Shown in pieces: positions 55,694 through 63,930 of a DNA stretch of 64,000 nucleotides (positions within the stretch are counted from its first letter, which is position 1; each line of letters starts with the position of its first letter). Location of the stretch: assembly GCA_913055655.1 (NCBI GenBank), contig CAJXKA010000003.1, positions 335,470 to 399,469 of the forward strand, given 5' to 3'. Origin of the DNA: an uncultured Oceanospirillales bacterium (GTDB taxonomy: Bacteria > Pseudomonadota > Gammaproteobacteria > Xanthomonadales > SZUA-36). A program made the translations under genes and the position numbers. Under the pieces are notes generated by a model. That model did no database searches and was not told where the DNA came from. It was given only the letters and a program-made list of their open reading frames with translations.

Positions 55694-56940
55694 AGTTCCT
55701 GGAGGGTATCGGCCCGGAATCGTTCAAGCACGCGCTGGGCCAGCTACGCCAGCATAAACTGCGCACCGCCCTGACCCTGCTCGGCATGGTCTTCGGTGTC
55801 GGCGCCGTGATCGCCATGCTCAGCATCGGCGAGGGCGCGCAGCAGGAGGCCATGCGCCTGATCGAGTCGATGGGCCTGCGCAACCTGCTGGTGCAGAGCC
55901 GCGACCTCGATCACGACACCCTGCTGGAAGTGCGTGAGAAAAGTGTCGGCCTGTCACGCAGCGATGTCCGCGCCATGCAGCAGACGCTGCCCAGCGTGGA
56001 AGACGTCAGCGAGGAAAAGCGCATCAAGACCTGGGCGCTGTTCAGCTTCGAGGCCTCCAGCGAGGCCCAGGTGCTGGCGGCCACGCCGTCCTACTTTGAC
56101 CTGGCCAGCCTGGACATCGCCGAGGGCCGCGCCTTCGACGAGGAAGACAATCGCATGTTCCACCCGGTGGCCGTGCTCGGCGCCCAGGCCGCGCGCGACC
56201 TGTTCCCGTCCGGCGAGCCGCTGGGCAAGCGAATCAAGGTGAATCACCTGTGGCTGGAGGTGGTCGGCGTGCTGGCTGATCGTGACCTCAGCAAGGACGA
56301 GTTCCAGGGCGTGCGCCTGGGCGGTGACCGCAACCGCGTGTTCCTGCCGCTGGAAACCGCCTTCAAACGGCTGAAGTTCGAATCGCTGGAAAGCGAGCTC
56401 GACTCCATCCGCCTGCGCCTGGCCGAAGGCGCCAGCCCCCAGCGCACCGCGCAGACCGTCAATCACCTGCTGGCCCGCCGCCACAGCGGCCAGAATGATT
56501 ACGAGCTGGTGGTGCCGGCCGCCCTGCTGAAGCAACAGCAACAGACCCAGCAGATCTTCACCATCGTCATGTCCGCCATCGCGGGTATTTCGCTGCTGGT
56601 GGGCGGTATCGGCATCATGAACATCATGCTGGCCACGGTGCTGGAACGGACCCGGGAGATCGGCCTGCTGCGTGCCATCGGCGCCCGCAAGGTGGACATC
56701 CAGCAACAGTTCCTGATGGAGTCGGCCACGGTGGCGGCCATCGGCGCGGTGATCGGCATCTTCTTCGGCCTGGTCCTGGCCTTCGCCATCCAGCAGTTCG
56801 CCGGCTGGCCGGCGGCCTGGTCGCCGTTCGCCATCGTGCTCTCGGTGACCATCTGCCTGGTCACGGGTATCGTCTTCGGGTGGTATCCGGCGAAGCAGGC
56901 GGCCGATCTTGATCCCATCAAGGCGTTGCATGCGGAGTGA
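55690..56940 (+). CDS. ABC transporter permease, MacB/FtsX family
   Basis: 416 residues from a GTG that overlaps adaptor 3 by four bases. N-terminal helix (TALTLLGMVFGVGAVIAM), large periplasmic MacB core domain (about 60-280), three C-terminal helices with MNIMLATVLERTREIGLLRAIGARK and the GWYPAKQAADLDPIKAL ending. Forms the type VII ABC exporter with the separate ATPase. No outer-membrane channel in the operon; a TolC homolog lies 5.4 kb downstream. Substrate unknown. Confidence 0.88.
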   Translation: MKFLEGIGPESFKHALGQLRQHKLRTALTLLGMVFGVGAVIAMLSIGEGAQQEAMRLIESMGLRNLLVQSRDLDHDTLLEVREKSVGLSRSDVRAMQQTLPSVEDVSEEKRIKTWALFSFEASSEAQVLAATPSYFDLASLDIAEGRAFDEEDNRMFHPVAVLGAQAARDLFPSGEPLGKRIKVNHLWLEVVGVLADRDLSKDEFQGVRLGGDRNRVFLPLETAFKRLKFESLESELDSIRLRLAEGASPQRTAQTVNHLLARRHSGQNDYELVVPAALLKQQQQTQQIFTIVMSAIAGISLLVGGIGIMNIMLATVLERTREIGLLRAIGARKVDIQQQFLMESATVAAIGAVIGIFFGLVLAFAIQQFAGWPAAWSPFAIVLSVTICLVTGIVFGWYPAKQAADLDPIKALHAE

Positions 56941-56953
56941 GCTTGTCGCGGGG

Positions 56954-57063
56954 TGCCGGGGTGGGTGAGGCCTTCCCCGGGCGCGCTGTGAACCCATCCA
57001 TGGGCGCTCATCGGCGGCATCCCTGCCGCCGAAGGCCCGGGGAAGACCTCACCCACCCCGGCA
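56954..57063. repeat. nested palindromic repeat, copy B
   Basis: Arms 56954-56982 and 57035-57063 pair over 29 bp with one mismatch, enclosing the same CGGCGGCA/TGCCGCCG hairpin as copies A and C. Lies in the 306-bp gap between convergent genes (56941-57246). About 120 bp downstream of the arms are shared with copy C. Confidence 0.9.
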
Positions 57064-57084
57064 CCGGACACGTCATCGCGGGGC

Positions 57085-57122
57085 AGGGAATCAGTGAGTC
57101 AGTGAATCAGGGAATCGGTGAG
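57085..57122 (+). repeat. octamer array (AGTGAATC type), copy B
   Basis: About 4.75 tandem units of RGKGARTC, roughly inverted in sequence to the CCCCGATT array that follows at 57177. Confidence 0.7.
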
Positions 57123-57176
57123 AAGGAAGAAACACCCACAATGACTTGACACGGGTTCGCGAAAAACCAGCCTTTC

Positions 57177-57247
57177 CCCGATTCCCCGATTCCCCGATTC
57201 CCCGATTCCCCGATTCCCCGATTCCCCGATTCCCCGATTCCCCGATT
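57177..57247 (+). repeat. CCCCGATT octamer array, copy B
   Basis: Eight exact CCCCGATT units plus a final CCCGATT, ending at the last base of the LOG stop codon. The array replaces any obvious terminator for the LOG gene. Confidence 0.95.
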
Positions 57248-57828
57248 CACGTTTCGGATTCGGTGATCCACTTGCGGACGTTGGGCGCCTTGTAGGACGC
57301 GAAGCGGTCGAGCAGGTTCACCGGGTCTTCTTCAAGCGTGAGGATTTCGCGGTAGACGGGGCGGACGAATTCTTCGTCGATGGCGTGGTCAAGGAAGGTG
57401 AACAGGCCGTCGTAGTAGCCGGCGACGTTGAGCAGGCCGCAGGGTTTGTCGTGGAAACCGAGTTGCGCCCAGGTCAGGATTTCGAAAATCTCCTCGATGG
57501 TGCCCCAGCCACCGGGTAGCGCGACAAAGCCGTCCGAGACCTCGGCCATCATGGCCTTGCGTTCGTGCATGGACTCGACCACGTGTTGCTCGGTCAGGCC
57601 GGGGTGGGCGACTTCCTTGATAAACAGCGCCCGGGGAATGATGCCGATGGCCTCGCCGCCGGACGCCAGCACGGTATCGGCCAACGTGCCCATGATGCCG
57701 ACGCTGGCGCCGCCGTATACCAGGCCGATGCCGCGCTCCACCAGGGTTTCGCCCAGTCGCCGGGCGGCTGCCGCATAGGCCGGGTTGCGGCCCGGGCTCG
57801 AACCACAGTACACGCAGATTCGCTTCAT
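57247..57828 (-). CDS. LOG-family protein (cytokinin-riboside monophosphate phosphoribohydrolase-like)
   Basis: 193 residues from the ATG at 57828 (MKRICVYCGSSPG). The hallmark PGGWGTIEE motif and nearby catalytic Arg (ESMHERKAMM) of the LOG/TIGR00730 family are present. LOG enzymes release free base from nucleoside 5'-monophosphates. Overlap none, 10 bp after the amidohydrolase stop. The stop codon lies at the edge of the octamer array. Confidence 0.9.
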   Translation of the reverse strand: MKRICVYCGSSPGRNPAYAAAARRLGETLVERGIGLVYGGASVGIMGTLADTVLASGGEAIGIIPRALFIKEVAHPGLTEQHVVESMHERKAMMAEVSDGFVALPGGWGTIEEIFEILTWAQLGFHDKPCGLLNVAGYYDGLFTFLDHAIDEEFVRPVYREILTLEEDPVNLLDRFASYKAPNVRKWITESET

Positions 57829-57838
57829 GACGGCCGGG

Positions 57839-59188
57839 TCACAGGCCGCGCGTCCGCACTTCGTCGAGCATGCGATCCAGCGTGGCGCGGTCGAGCCAGC
57901 GGCCATTCCGGGCGACACCGCGGATCGCCGTGGTCTGCGTGATATCTTCCAGGGGGTTGCCTGCCAGCAGGATGAAGTCAGCGACCTCCCCGGTGGCGAT
58001 GTCGCCGCGATCGGCCTCGCCCATGTGGTCGGCCACGGCGCCGGTGCCGGAAAACAGCGCCGCGCGCGGGCTCATTCCGGCGTCGACCATGTACACCAAT
58101 TCCTGGTGCACGGAAAAACCGGGGACGTTCATGATCTGCGGGGCGTCGGAGCCCAGCAGGATCACGGCACCGGCTTCGTCCAGCGCCGCGATCAGCTGGC
58201 GACGCGCGGACAGGAAAGCCGTGCGCGTCGCCTCGTCAGCCCGGCCGCGGATATCACGGACGGACTCGGACCAATGTTCCAGCAACGCGGGCGTGAGCAT
58301 GTCCATGCCTTCACGGCCGGTCAGCGATTCCAGTGATTCGGTGCCGGTCGTTGTTTCGAAAAGGCTCTGTGTGGGCACGACCGCGACGCCGGAAGCCGCC
58401 GTGCGCTGCGCCAGCCCGGCGGCCAGGGACGGGTCCATCGCGCCGCCCAGGTTCAGGCCGAACCATTCGGGAGCCACGCCGTGTAGCGGGGAGGACTCGG
58501 GCACCATGGCCTCGGCGTAGGCGTCCAGGTGGTCGATGCTGTCCATGCCGGCATCCAGTGCCGCGTCCAGGCCGGTGGCGAAGGACACGTGGCCGGCCAC
58601 GGAGATATCGGCCTCGTTGGCCGCAGCCATGATCGCCAGGAACTCTTCGCGACTGAGCCCCGGGTGAATCTTCAGCAGGTCAAAACCGGCCGCCGCCTGT
58701 ACCCGGACCATCCCCGCGCCCTGCTCCGGCGAACTGACGGTGTTGCCGTTGAACGACGGCCCGCTGGTGACCAGCCGTGGCCCCAGCCGATCGCCGCTGT
58801 TGAGCTCGTCGCGCAGTTGCAGGTGCCAGGGCTGGCCCAGCATACCGCGGATGGTGGTGACGCCATTGGCCACGAACAGCGCCAGCACATCATTCACATG
58901 CGCATCACCCCGATCCTGCGACGGCACATGCGCGTGCATCTCCGCCAGGCCTGGGATCAGCCAGCCGCCCTCGCCGTCGATCACCCTGGCGCCATCGGCG
59001 TCCAGCGCCGAAGCCGGCTCAATCGCCGTGATCCGCCCATCGGTCACCTGCACGGCCCGCCCTTCGGCCACATCACCGGACCGCGGATCAACGACGTTAA
59101 CCGGCGCCAGCCACCACCCATCAGCCACTGCAGAAGTCGCTACCCCCAGCAGCAATATTACAAGCACCCAAAACCTTCGAACCTCCAT
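57839..59188 (-). CDS. exported amidohydrolase
   Basis: 449 residues with a signal peptide (VLVILLLGVATSAVADG). Amidohydrolase fold: HAHV metal motif (MHAHVPS near residue 85), KIHPG, VAGHVSF, IDHLDAYAE, LLGSDAP, then ADFILLAGNPLEDI. Metal ligands appear complete. Related to but distinct from the enzyme at 407-1711. Substrate unknown. An AGGAGAG ribosome site precedes the start, directly adjoining the heptamer array. Confidence 0.82.
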   Translation of the reverse strand: MEVRRFWVLVILLLGVATSAVADGWWLAPVNVVDPRSGDVAEGRAVQVTDGRITAIEPASALDADGARVIDGEGGWLIPGLAEMHAHVPSQDRGDAHVNDVLALFVANGVTTIRGMLGQPWHLQLRDELNSGDRLGPRLVTSGPSFNGNTVSSPEQGAGMVRVQAAAGFDLLKIHPGLSREEFLAIMAAANEADISVAGHVSFATGLDAALDAGMDSIDHLDAYAEAMVPESSPLHGVAPEWFGLNLGGAMDPSLAAGLAQRTAASGVAVVPTQSLFETTTGTESLESLTGREGMDMLTPALLEHWSESVRDIRGRADEATRTAFLSARRQLIAALDEAGAVILLGSDAPQIMNVPGFSVHQELVYMVDAGMSPRAALFSGTGAVADHMGEADRGDIATGEVADFILLAGNPLEDITQTTAIRGVARNGRWLDRATLDRMLDEVRTRGL

Positions 59189-59197
59189 CAGACTCTC

Positions 59198-59240
59198 CTG
59201 CTTACTGCTTACTGCTTACTGCTTACTGCTTACTGCTTAC
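59198..59240. repeat. CTGCTTA heptamer array between coding regions
   Basis: Six tandem CTGCTTA units plus one base fill almost all of the 48 bp between the DUF2333 stop and the amidohydrolase start (both minus strand); the last unit includes the DUF2333 stop codon. Confidence 0.93.
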
Positions 59241-60250
59241 CCGTCACTCAAAAGGAACCGTAGGTCAATAATCGCCGCATTCGCCCGCGCCACGTAATTC
59301 GCCATCACCAGCGAGTGATTGGCCAGCGCGCCGAACTTGCTGCCGTTCAGCACCATCGGCGAGCGCAAAGGTTCCTGCGTCGCCTCCAGTTCACGGATGA
59401 TCTGGCGGAAGCTGACCAGCGCGTTCTTCTTGCGCAGGACGTCTTCGAAGTCGTATTCCATGGCCTTCAGGAAGTGGATCAGCGCCCAGGTGGCGCCGCG
59501 GGTCTCGTAGAAAACGTCGTCGATTTCCAGCCACGGTGTCTTCACCGTCATCTCGGCGGGGCTGCCGGTGGACTGGCGCGCGCCGGTGTCGCCGGCGAGA
59601 TCCGTGTTGACGCGCTGCTGGCCGGTACTGGCGGACAACCGCTGCGACAGCGAGCCCAGGCGTTTCTCGACAATGGCCAGCCAGTCGGCCAGGTTATCGG
59701 CGCGGGCGTAGAACTGTGCGTCGGGTTCGGCCGGGTCGGCGAGCCGCTCCAGGTAGGTTTCGAGGTACTCACGCGCCTTGCGGTAACGGCCCTCGGTGGC
59801 GGGCGGGAACCAGCGGGCGTGGTCGTAATGCAGCAGCGGGTCGGCCTCGGAGAGATCCGGGTCTTCCGTGGACTGGGTCTGCGAGCGGCTCAGGTCGTTG
59901 CGCATCACGCGGGCCAGGTCGCGCACCTGTGTCAGCGCGCCGAATTCCCAGTTGGGCATGTTATCCAGCAGCACCCAGGGCGGCATGATGTCGTTGGACA
60001 TCCAGCCGCCGCGCTTGGTCAGCAGCACGTCGACGACCTCGATCATCGTGGCGGTGGTGGTGAAACCGGTCACCGGCTGGTGGCCATGCGCCTCGGCGTG
60101 CTGGCGCCCGACTTCGAGGGGGTCGAAGGGGTCGGGTTCGTCGTTGTACCACCACATGCCGAGCAGCATGACGACCACGACGATGCCAAGGATACCCAGC
60201 GTGATCAGCTGGGTGCGGCGACTGGGCATGTGCAAACTCGGCATCTGCAT
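59237..60250 (-). CDS. DUF2333 family membrane-anchored protein
   Basis: 337 residues with one N-terminal transmembrane helix (LGILGIVVVVMLLGMWW) and a long periplasmic domain: RGGWMSNDIMPPWVLLDNMPNWEFGAL and DVFYETRGATWALIHFLKA are signature segments. Function unknown; found widely in Gammaproteobacteria. It is followed by the exported amidohydrolase gene after a repeat array. Confidence 0.87.
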   Translation of the reverse strand: MQMPSLHMPSRRTQLITLGILGIVVVVMLLGMWWYNDEPDPFDPLEVGRQHAEAHGHQPVTGFTTTATMIEVVDVLLTKRGGWMSNDIMPPWVLLDNMPNWEFGALTQVRDLARVMRNDLSRSQTQSTEDPDLSEADPLLHYDHARWFPPATEGRYRKAREYLETYLERLADPAEPDAQFYARADNLADWLAIVEKRLGSLSQRLSASTGQQRVNTDLAGDTGARQSTGSPAEMTVKTPWLEIDDVFYETRGATWALIHFLKAMEYDFEDVLRKKNALVSFRQIIRELEATQEPLRSPMVLNGSKFGALANHSLVMANYVARANAAIIDLRFLLSDG

Positions 60251-60304
60251 GGGAGCGCTCCGGTGGTGGCCGTTCGGGCCGCCAACCTTAGCAGATTCGG
60301 CCGA

Positions 60305-60925
60305 TTAAGCGCCTGTGCCGGAGGGCACCAGCCCCTCGCGCACCAGGCGGGCGACCCGCGTGTCGGCATCGGCGTTCGGGCCGATAACGGCCGCTGAACC
60401 GGATGGCAGGGTGAGCAGCTCGACGACGACGTCGTCGAAAGCCAGGCGCGTTGCGCCTTCCAGCGGGGTGTCCGGCATGACGATGACCGTCACCGGGCCA
60501 TCGACGGTGCGCAGCACCATGTGCGCGCCACGGCCGTGCGGCGTGGGGCAGAACTTGATGAACGCGACCTGCCCGGCCAGCGTGGGCGCGGCGTCCAGGT
60601 CGAAAGCCCCCAGCACCGCGGCAATATCGGCGGCGGTGGCGGCGGTATTCCCCGAACGGGCCAGGACCGCGGCGCCGTCGTGGCGGTAATGATCACGCAC
60701 ATAGTCCTCGACCGCGGGCGGTGGGCCGGCCAGCTGCCAGGCGAGTACGCCGGCGCCGATCATCGTCACCACGCCCGCCGCGATAGCCCAGCCGCGCCAG
60801 GGCGATGACGATGTTGTCGCCGCTTCGGCCGGCGGCAACAGGCTCTCGACCAGCGCCGGGTCGACCGGCAGGTCCAGTGCGTCCTTCAGGCGTTTCTCGA
60901 AATCATTCACGTTCCTCTGCCCCAT
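60305..60925 (-). CDS. DUF3379-like membrane protein, probable anti-sigma partner
   Basis: 206 residues from the ATG at 60925 (MGQRNVNDFEKRL); an earlier ATG at 60949 is possible. A 50-residue cytoplasmic part, one transmembrane helix (GWAIAAGVVTMIGAGVLAW) and a periplasmic domain containing one cysteine (FIKFCPTPHGRG). It overlaps the ECF sigma gene by 23 bp, the standard arrangement for an anti-sigma factor. The DUF3379 assignment is by overall pattern and context. Confidence 0.7.
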   Translation of the reverse strand: MGQRNVNDFEKRLKDALDLPVDPALVESLLPPAEAATTSSSPWRGWAIAAGVVTMIGAGVLAWQLAGPPPAVEDYVRDHYRHDGAAVLARSGNTAATAADIAAVLGAFDLDAAPTLAGQVAFIKFCPTPHGRGAHMVLRTVDGPVTVIVMPDTPLEGATRLAFDDVVVELLTLPSGSAAVIGPNADADTRVARLVREGLVPSGTGA

Positions 60926-61472
60926 TGTCGTTCCCCGCGTCGTACGCATCGCCCAGCCGTTGTTCAGCTGCCGCTTCGTCTTTGCCCAGCCGGTCGGCGA
61001 GTTGCTCCCTGGCGCGGAACAGCCGCGTCATCACCGCGTTCGGCTTGATGTCCAGTTCCGTCGCGATCTCCTTGCAGCTCAGCCCCATCACCACCTGCAT
61101 CAGCAGCGGCTCGCGGTAGTTGGCCGGCAGCGCCAGGATGCGTTGCCGCAACTGGTCGCGCTCCAGTCGTTCACCCGGGCCCGGCGCTACGTCGTCCTCG
61201 ATCACCACGGCGTCCAGGTTCACCAGCGGTGGCACTTTGCGCTCAAATGTGCGCGCGTATTCCCGGCGCAGGATGGTCACCAGCCAGGGCTTCGCGGCCG
61301 ATTCATCTTTCAGCCTGCCGAAAGCGCGCCAGGCCCGCAGGAAGGTTTCCTGCACCAGGTCGCGCGCCAGCACCTCGTCACGGCACAGCCACACCGCGAA
61401 GCGGTACAGGTCGGCGCCGTGCTCCCGGGCCAGCCGGTCGAAGCCTTCGCGTTTTCGCACGTCCTTCACCAT
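60903..61472 (-). CDS. ECF-type RNA polymerase sigma factor
   Basis: 189 residues from the ATG at 61472; an ATG at 61505 would add 11. Sigma region 2 (DLYRFAVWLCRDEVLARDLVQETFLRAWR) and region 4 (LPANYREPLLMQVVMGLSCKEIATELDIKPNAVMTRLFRAREQL). Probably regulated by the overlapping membrane partner. Targets unknown; no duplicate of its own promoter was recognised. Confidence 0.88.
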   Translation of the reverse strand: MVKDVRKREGFDRLAREHGADLYRFAVWLCRDEVLARDLVQETFLRAWRAFGRLKDESAAKPWLVTILRREYARTFERKVPPLVNLDAVVIEDDVAPGPGERLERDQLRQRILALPANYREPLLMQVVMGLSCKEIATELDIKPNAVMTRLFRAREQLADRLGKDEAAAEQRLGDAYDAGNDNGAEERE

Positions 61473-61657
61473 GACCGGTATTATCGTCGTTTGATTGCAA
61501 AACACAGCCCCAAAAGGGGAAAATACGCGGTTCCGGTAACTTTTCCCGCCCGCCAGGCGTCCAAGAACCTGTAGCGTGTGACCTATGGCACTTCAGCCGT
61601 TGGGGGCAGGGCTTCATTCTCGGCCACGCGGTCGTCGACAGGAGTGATGGCGAAACC

Positions 61658-62317
61658 ATGACCATGAATTTTGAACAGGCCCGCCACAACATGGTGGAGC
61701 AGCAGGTGCGTACCTGGGAGGTGCTCGACGCCGCCGTGCTCGAACTGCTGGGCGATATCCGGCGCGAGGACTTCGTGCCCGTGCGCTACCGCAAGCTGGC
61801 GTTCGCCGACCTGAATATCCCGCTGGACCACGGCCAGGTGATGATGAAGCCCATTGTCGAAGGCCGCCTGTTGCAGGCTGTCGAGATCGACCCGGACGAC
61901 ACCGTGCTGGAAATCGGCACCGGCAGCGGCTTTGTCACCGCCTGCCTGGCGCGCATGGCCAAGTCCGTGGTCAGCGTCGACTGCATTGACGAACTGGTGG
62001 AAGGCGCGCGCCGCCGCCTGCGCGAGAACCAGGTGGAGAACGTTGAACTCTTCACCGGTGACGTGCTCCAAGGCTGGCAGCCGGAACAGGCGCACGACGT
62101 GGTCGTGGTCACCGGCTCCGTGCCCGAAGTGCCCGAGCATTTCCGCGGCTGGGTGAACCCCGGTGGCCGGATGTTCATCATCACCGGCCAGTCGCCGGCC
62201 ATGGAGGCGCGGTTGCTGCGTCGCCTGGGCGCCACCGAATGGGTGGAAGAAAGCCTGTTCGAAACCGATTTGCCGCCGCTCGCCGGCGCCGAAACCAAGC
62301 CCGTATTCGAATTCTGA
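61658..62317 (+). CDS. protein-L-isoaspartate O-methyltransferase-like protein
   Basis: 219 residues. Methyltransferase fold of the Pcm family: ARHNMVEQQVRTWEV, REDFVP, GQVMMKPIVEGRLLQAV, and the SAM motif VLEIGTGSGFVTACLA. This subgroup regularly sits next to tolC in Gammaproteobacteria. An ATG two codons later (61664) is an alternative start. Whether it repairs isoaspartate is not certain: the canonical Pcm QTIS segment is replaced by QVMM. Confidence 0.83.
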   Translation: MTMNFEQARHNMVEQQVRTWEVLDAAVLELLGDIRREDFVPVRYRKLAFADLNIPLDHGQVMMKPIVEGRLLQAVEIDPDDTVLEIGTGSGFVTACLARMAKSVVSVDCIDELVEGARRRLRENQVENVELFTGDVLQGWQPEQAHDVVVVTGSVPEVPEHFRGWVNPGGRMFIITGQSPAMEARLLRRLGATEWVEESLFETDLPPLAGAETKPVFEF

Positions 62318-62334
62318 AGCACCTGGAGCGAGAC

Positions 62335-63684
62335 ATGTCGAAATCCCTCATCACCCGCGCCCTCGCGATCGCGGGCTTCGCCTTCGCCGCGCCGGCCTTC
62401 GCCGTCGACCTGGTTGGCGTGCACGACCTGGCCCTGAAGAACGACCCGGTGCTGCAGGCCGCCTCGTACCGCCGTGACGCCACCGGCGAGAACGAGCGCC
62501 AGGCCTGGTCCAACCTGCTGCCCAGCCTGGGCGGTTCGGCCGGCATGACCCGCGGCGACAGTGAAACCTCCATCGCCGGTGACCGGGTATCCGACACCGA
62601 TGTCGACAACGAGAGCTGGGGCCTGAGCCTGCAGCAGGTGTTGTATGACCAGGCAAACTACGAGCGTCTCGACCTTGCGCGTGGCCAGGTCAGCCAGTCG
62701 GAAGCCATCTACCAGCAGGCTTACCAGAACTTCCTGGTGCGCGTGTCACAGGCGTACTTCGATGTATTGACCACCAGCGACCGTGTGGTTTTCGCCGAGG
62801 CCGAGGAACGCGCCCTGCAACGCCAGTTTGAACAGGCCGAGCAGCGTTTCGAAGTGGGCCTGACGGCCATTACGGACGTCCACGAGGCCCGCGCCAGCTA
62901 TGACAATGCCCGTGCCCGCGCCATCGTCGCCCGCAACAACCTGGCCGACGCGCGCGAAGGCCTGCGTGTTCTGACCGGCCAGTACTTCGAGGAAGTCGAC
63001 CCGTTGCAGGAAGAACTGCCGCTGGTGAACCCGGACCCGAACAGCTCCGAGGAGTGGGCTCAGATCGCGCTGCAGTCCAACCCGTCCATCATCGCCGCGC
63101 AGTATGGCGTTGAAATCGCCGACGCCAATGCGCGCCTGCAGCGGTCCGGTCATTTCCCGACCCTGGGCCTGGAAGCGGGCTACAGCAACTTCACCAACAA
63201 CAACTACATCCTGTTCGATGATTTCCAGAACCCCATCGGCCAGGTGGACCTTGAGAACACCGACTTCACCTACGGCCTGCGGCTGACCGTACCGATCTAC
63301 CAGGGTGGCGCCGTCAGTTCACGGACCCGCCAGGCGCGCTACGAACTGAACGCCACGTCCGAGGACCTGGACCAGCAGCAGCGCACCGTGCTGCGTGACA
63401 CGCGCAACTCATACCGCGCGGTCATCGCCGGTATCGAGCAGGTGCAGGCCTTCGGCCAGGCGAAAGTCTCCGCCGAGAGCGCGCTGGAAGCGACCCAGGC
63501 CGGCTTCGAAGTCGGTACGCGAACCATCGTCGACGTCCTGCTGGCGCAGCAGCGCTACTACGGCGCCCAGGGCGACAACTCGCTGGCGCGGCACAACTAC
63601 ATCCTCAGCCACCTGCGCCTCAAGGCGGCGGGTGGGCTGCTTTCGAAGGAAGACCTGGAGGCGGTCAACACGATCCTCCAGTAG
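62335..63684 (+). CDS. tolC: TolC-family outer-membrane channel
   Basis: 449 residues from the ATG at 62335, with a signal peptide (ALAIAGFAFAAPAFA). Two tandem outer membrane efflux repeats: ALKNDPVLQAASYRRDATGE...QAYFDVLTTSDRVVFAEAEERALQRQFEQAEQRFEVGLTAITDVHEARA and the second with AFGQAKVSAESALEATQAGFEVGTRTIVDVLLAQQRYY. Trimeric channel for tripartite efflux; plausible partner of the MacB-type ABC exporter and the MMPL system in this window. 17 bp after the Pcm-like gene. Confidence 0.92.
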   Translation: MSKSLITRALAIAGFAFAAPAFAVDLVGVHDLALKNDPVLQAASYRRDATGENERQAWSNLLPSLGGSAGMTRGDSETSIAGDRVSDTDVDNESWGLSLQQVLYDQANYERLDLARGQVSQSEAIYQQAYQNFLVRVSQAYFDVLTTSDRVVFAEAEERALQRQFEQAEQRFEVGLTAITDVHEARASYDNARARAIVARNNLADAREGLRVLTGQYFEEVDPLQEELPLVNPDPNSSEEWAQIALQSNPSIIAAQYGVEIADANARLQRSGHFPTLGLEAGYSNFTNNNYILFDDFQNPIGQVDLENTDFTYGLRLTVPIYQGGAVSSRTRQARYELNATSEDLDQQQRTVLRDTRNSYRAVIAGIEQVQAFGQAKVSAESALEATQAGFEVGTRTIVDVLLAQQRYYGAQGDNSLARHNYILSHLRLKAAGGLLSKEDLEAVNTILQ

Positions 63685-63699
63685 GGGTGATTGCGGGTG

Positions 63700-63809
63700 G
63701 CCGGGGTGGGGTGTTCCCCTGCCCGGACCCGCTCGAGTCCATCCCTGGATCGCTCATCGGCGGCATCCCTGCCGCCGAAGGTCCGGGAAGGGGAACACCC
63801 CACCCCGGC
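63700..63809. repeat. nested palindromic repeat, copy C
   Basis: Arms 63700-63728 and 63781-63809 pair over 29 bp with one mismatch, with the shared CGGCGGCA/TGCCGCCG core. Lies 15 bp after tolC and could act in transcription termination. The remaining sequence to the window edge is shared with copy B. Confidence 0.9.
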
Positions 63810-63831
63810 ACCGGACATGTCATCGCGGGGC

Positions 63832-63877
63832 AGTGAATCGGTGAGTCAGTGAGTCAGTGAATCAGTGAATCGGTGAG
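63832..63877 (+). repeat. octamer array (AGTGAATC type), copy C
   Basis: About 5.75 tandem units, one more than copy B (57085-57122). Confidence 0.7.
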
Positions 63878-63930
63878 AAGGAAAAAACACCCGCAATGGC
63901 TTGACACGGGTTCGCGAAAAATAAGCCTTT

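Noticed and set aside
57177..57247. CRISPR-like look of the short repeated units
   Set aside because: Units of 7-8 bp are directly adjacent with no spacers, and no cas genes are present; these are simple tandem repeats.
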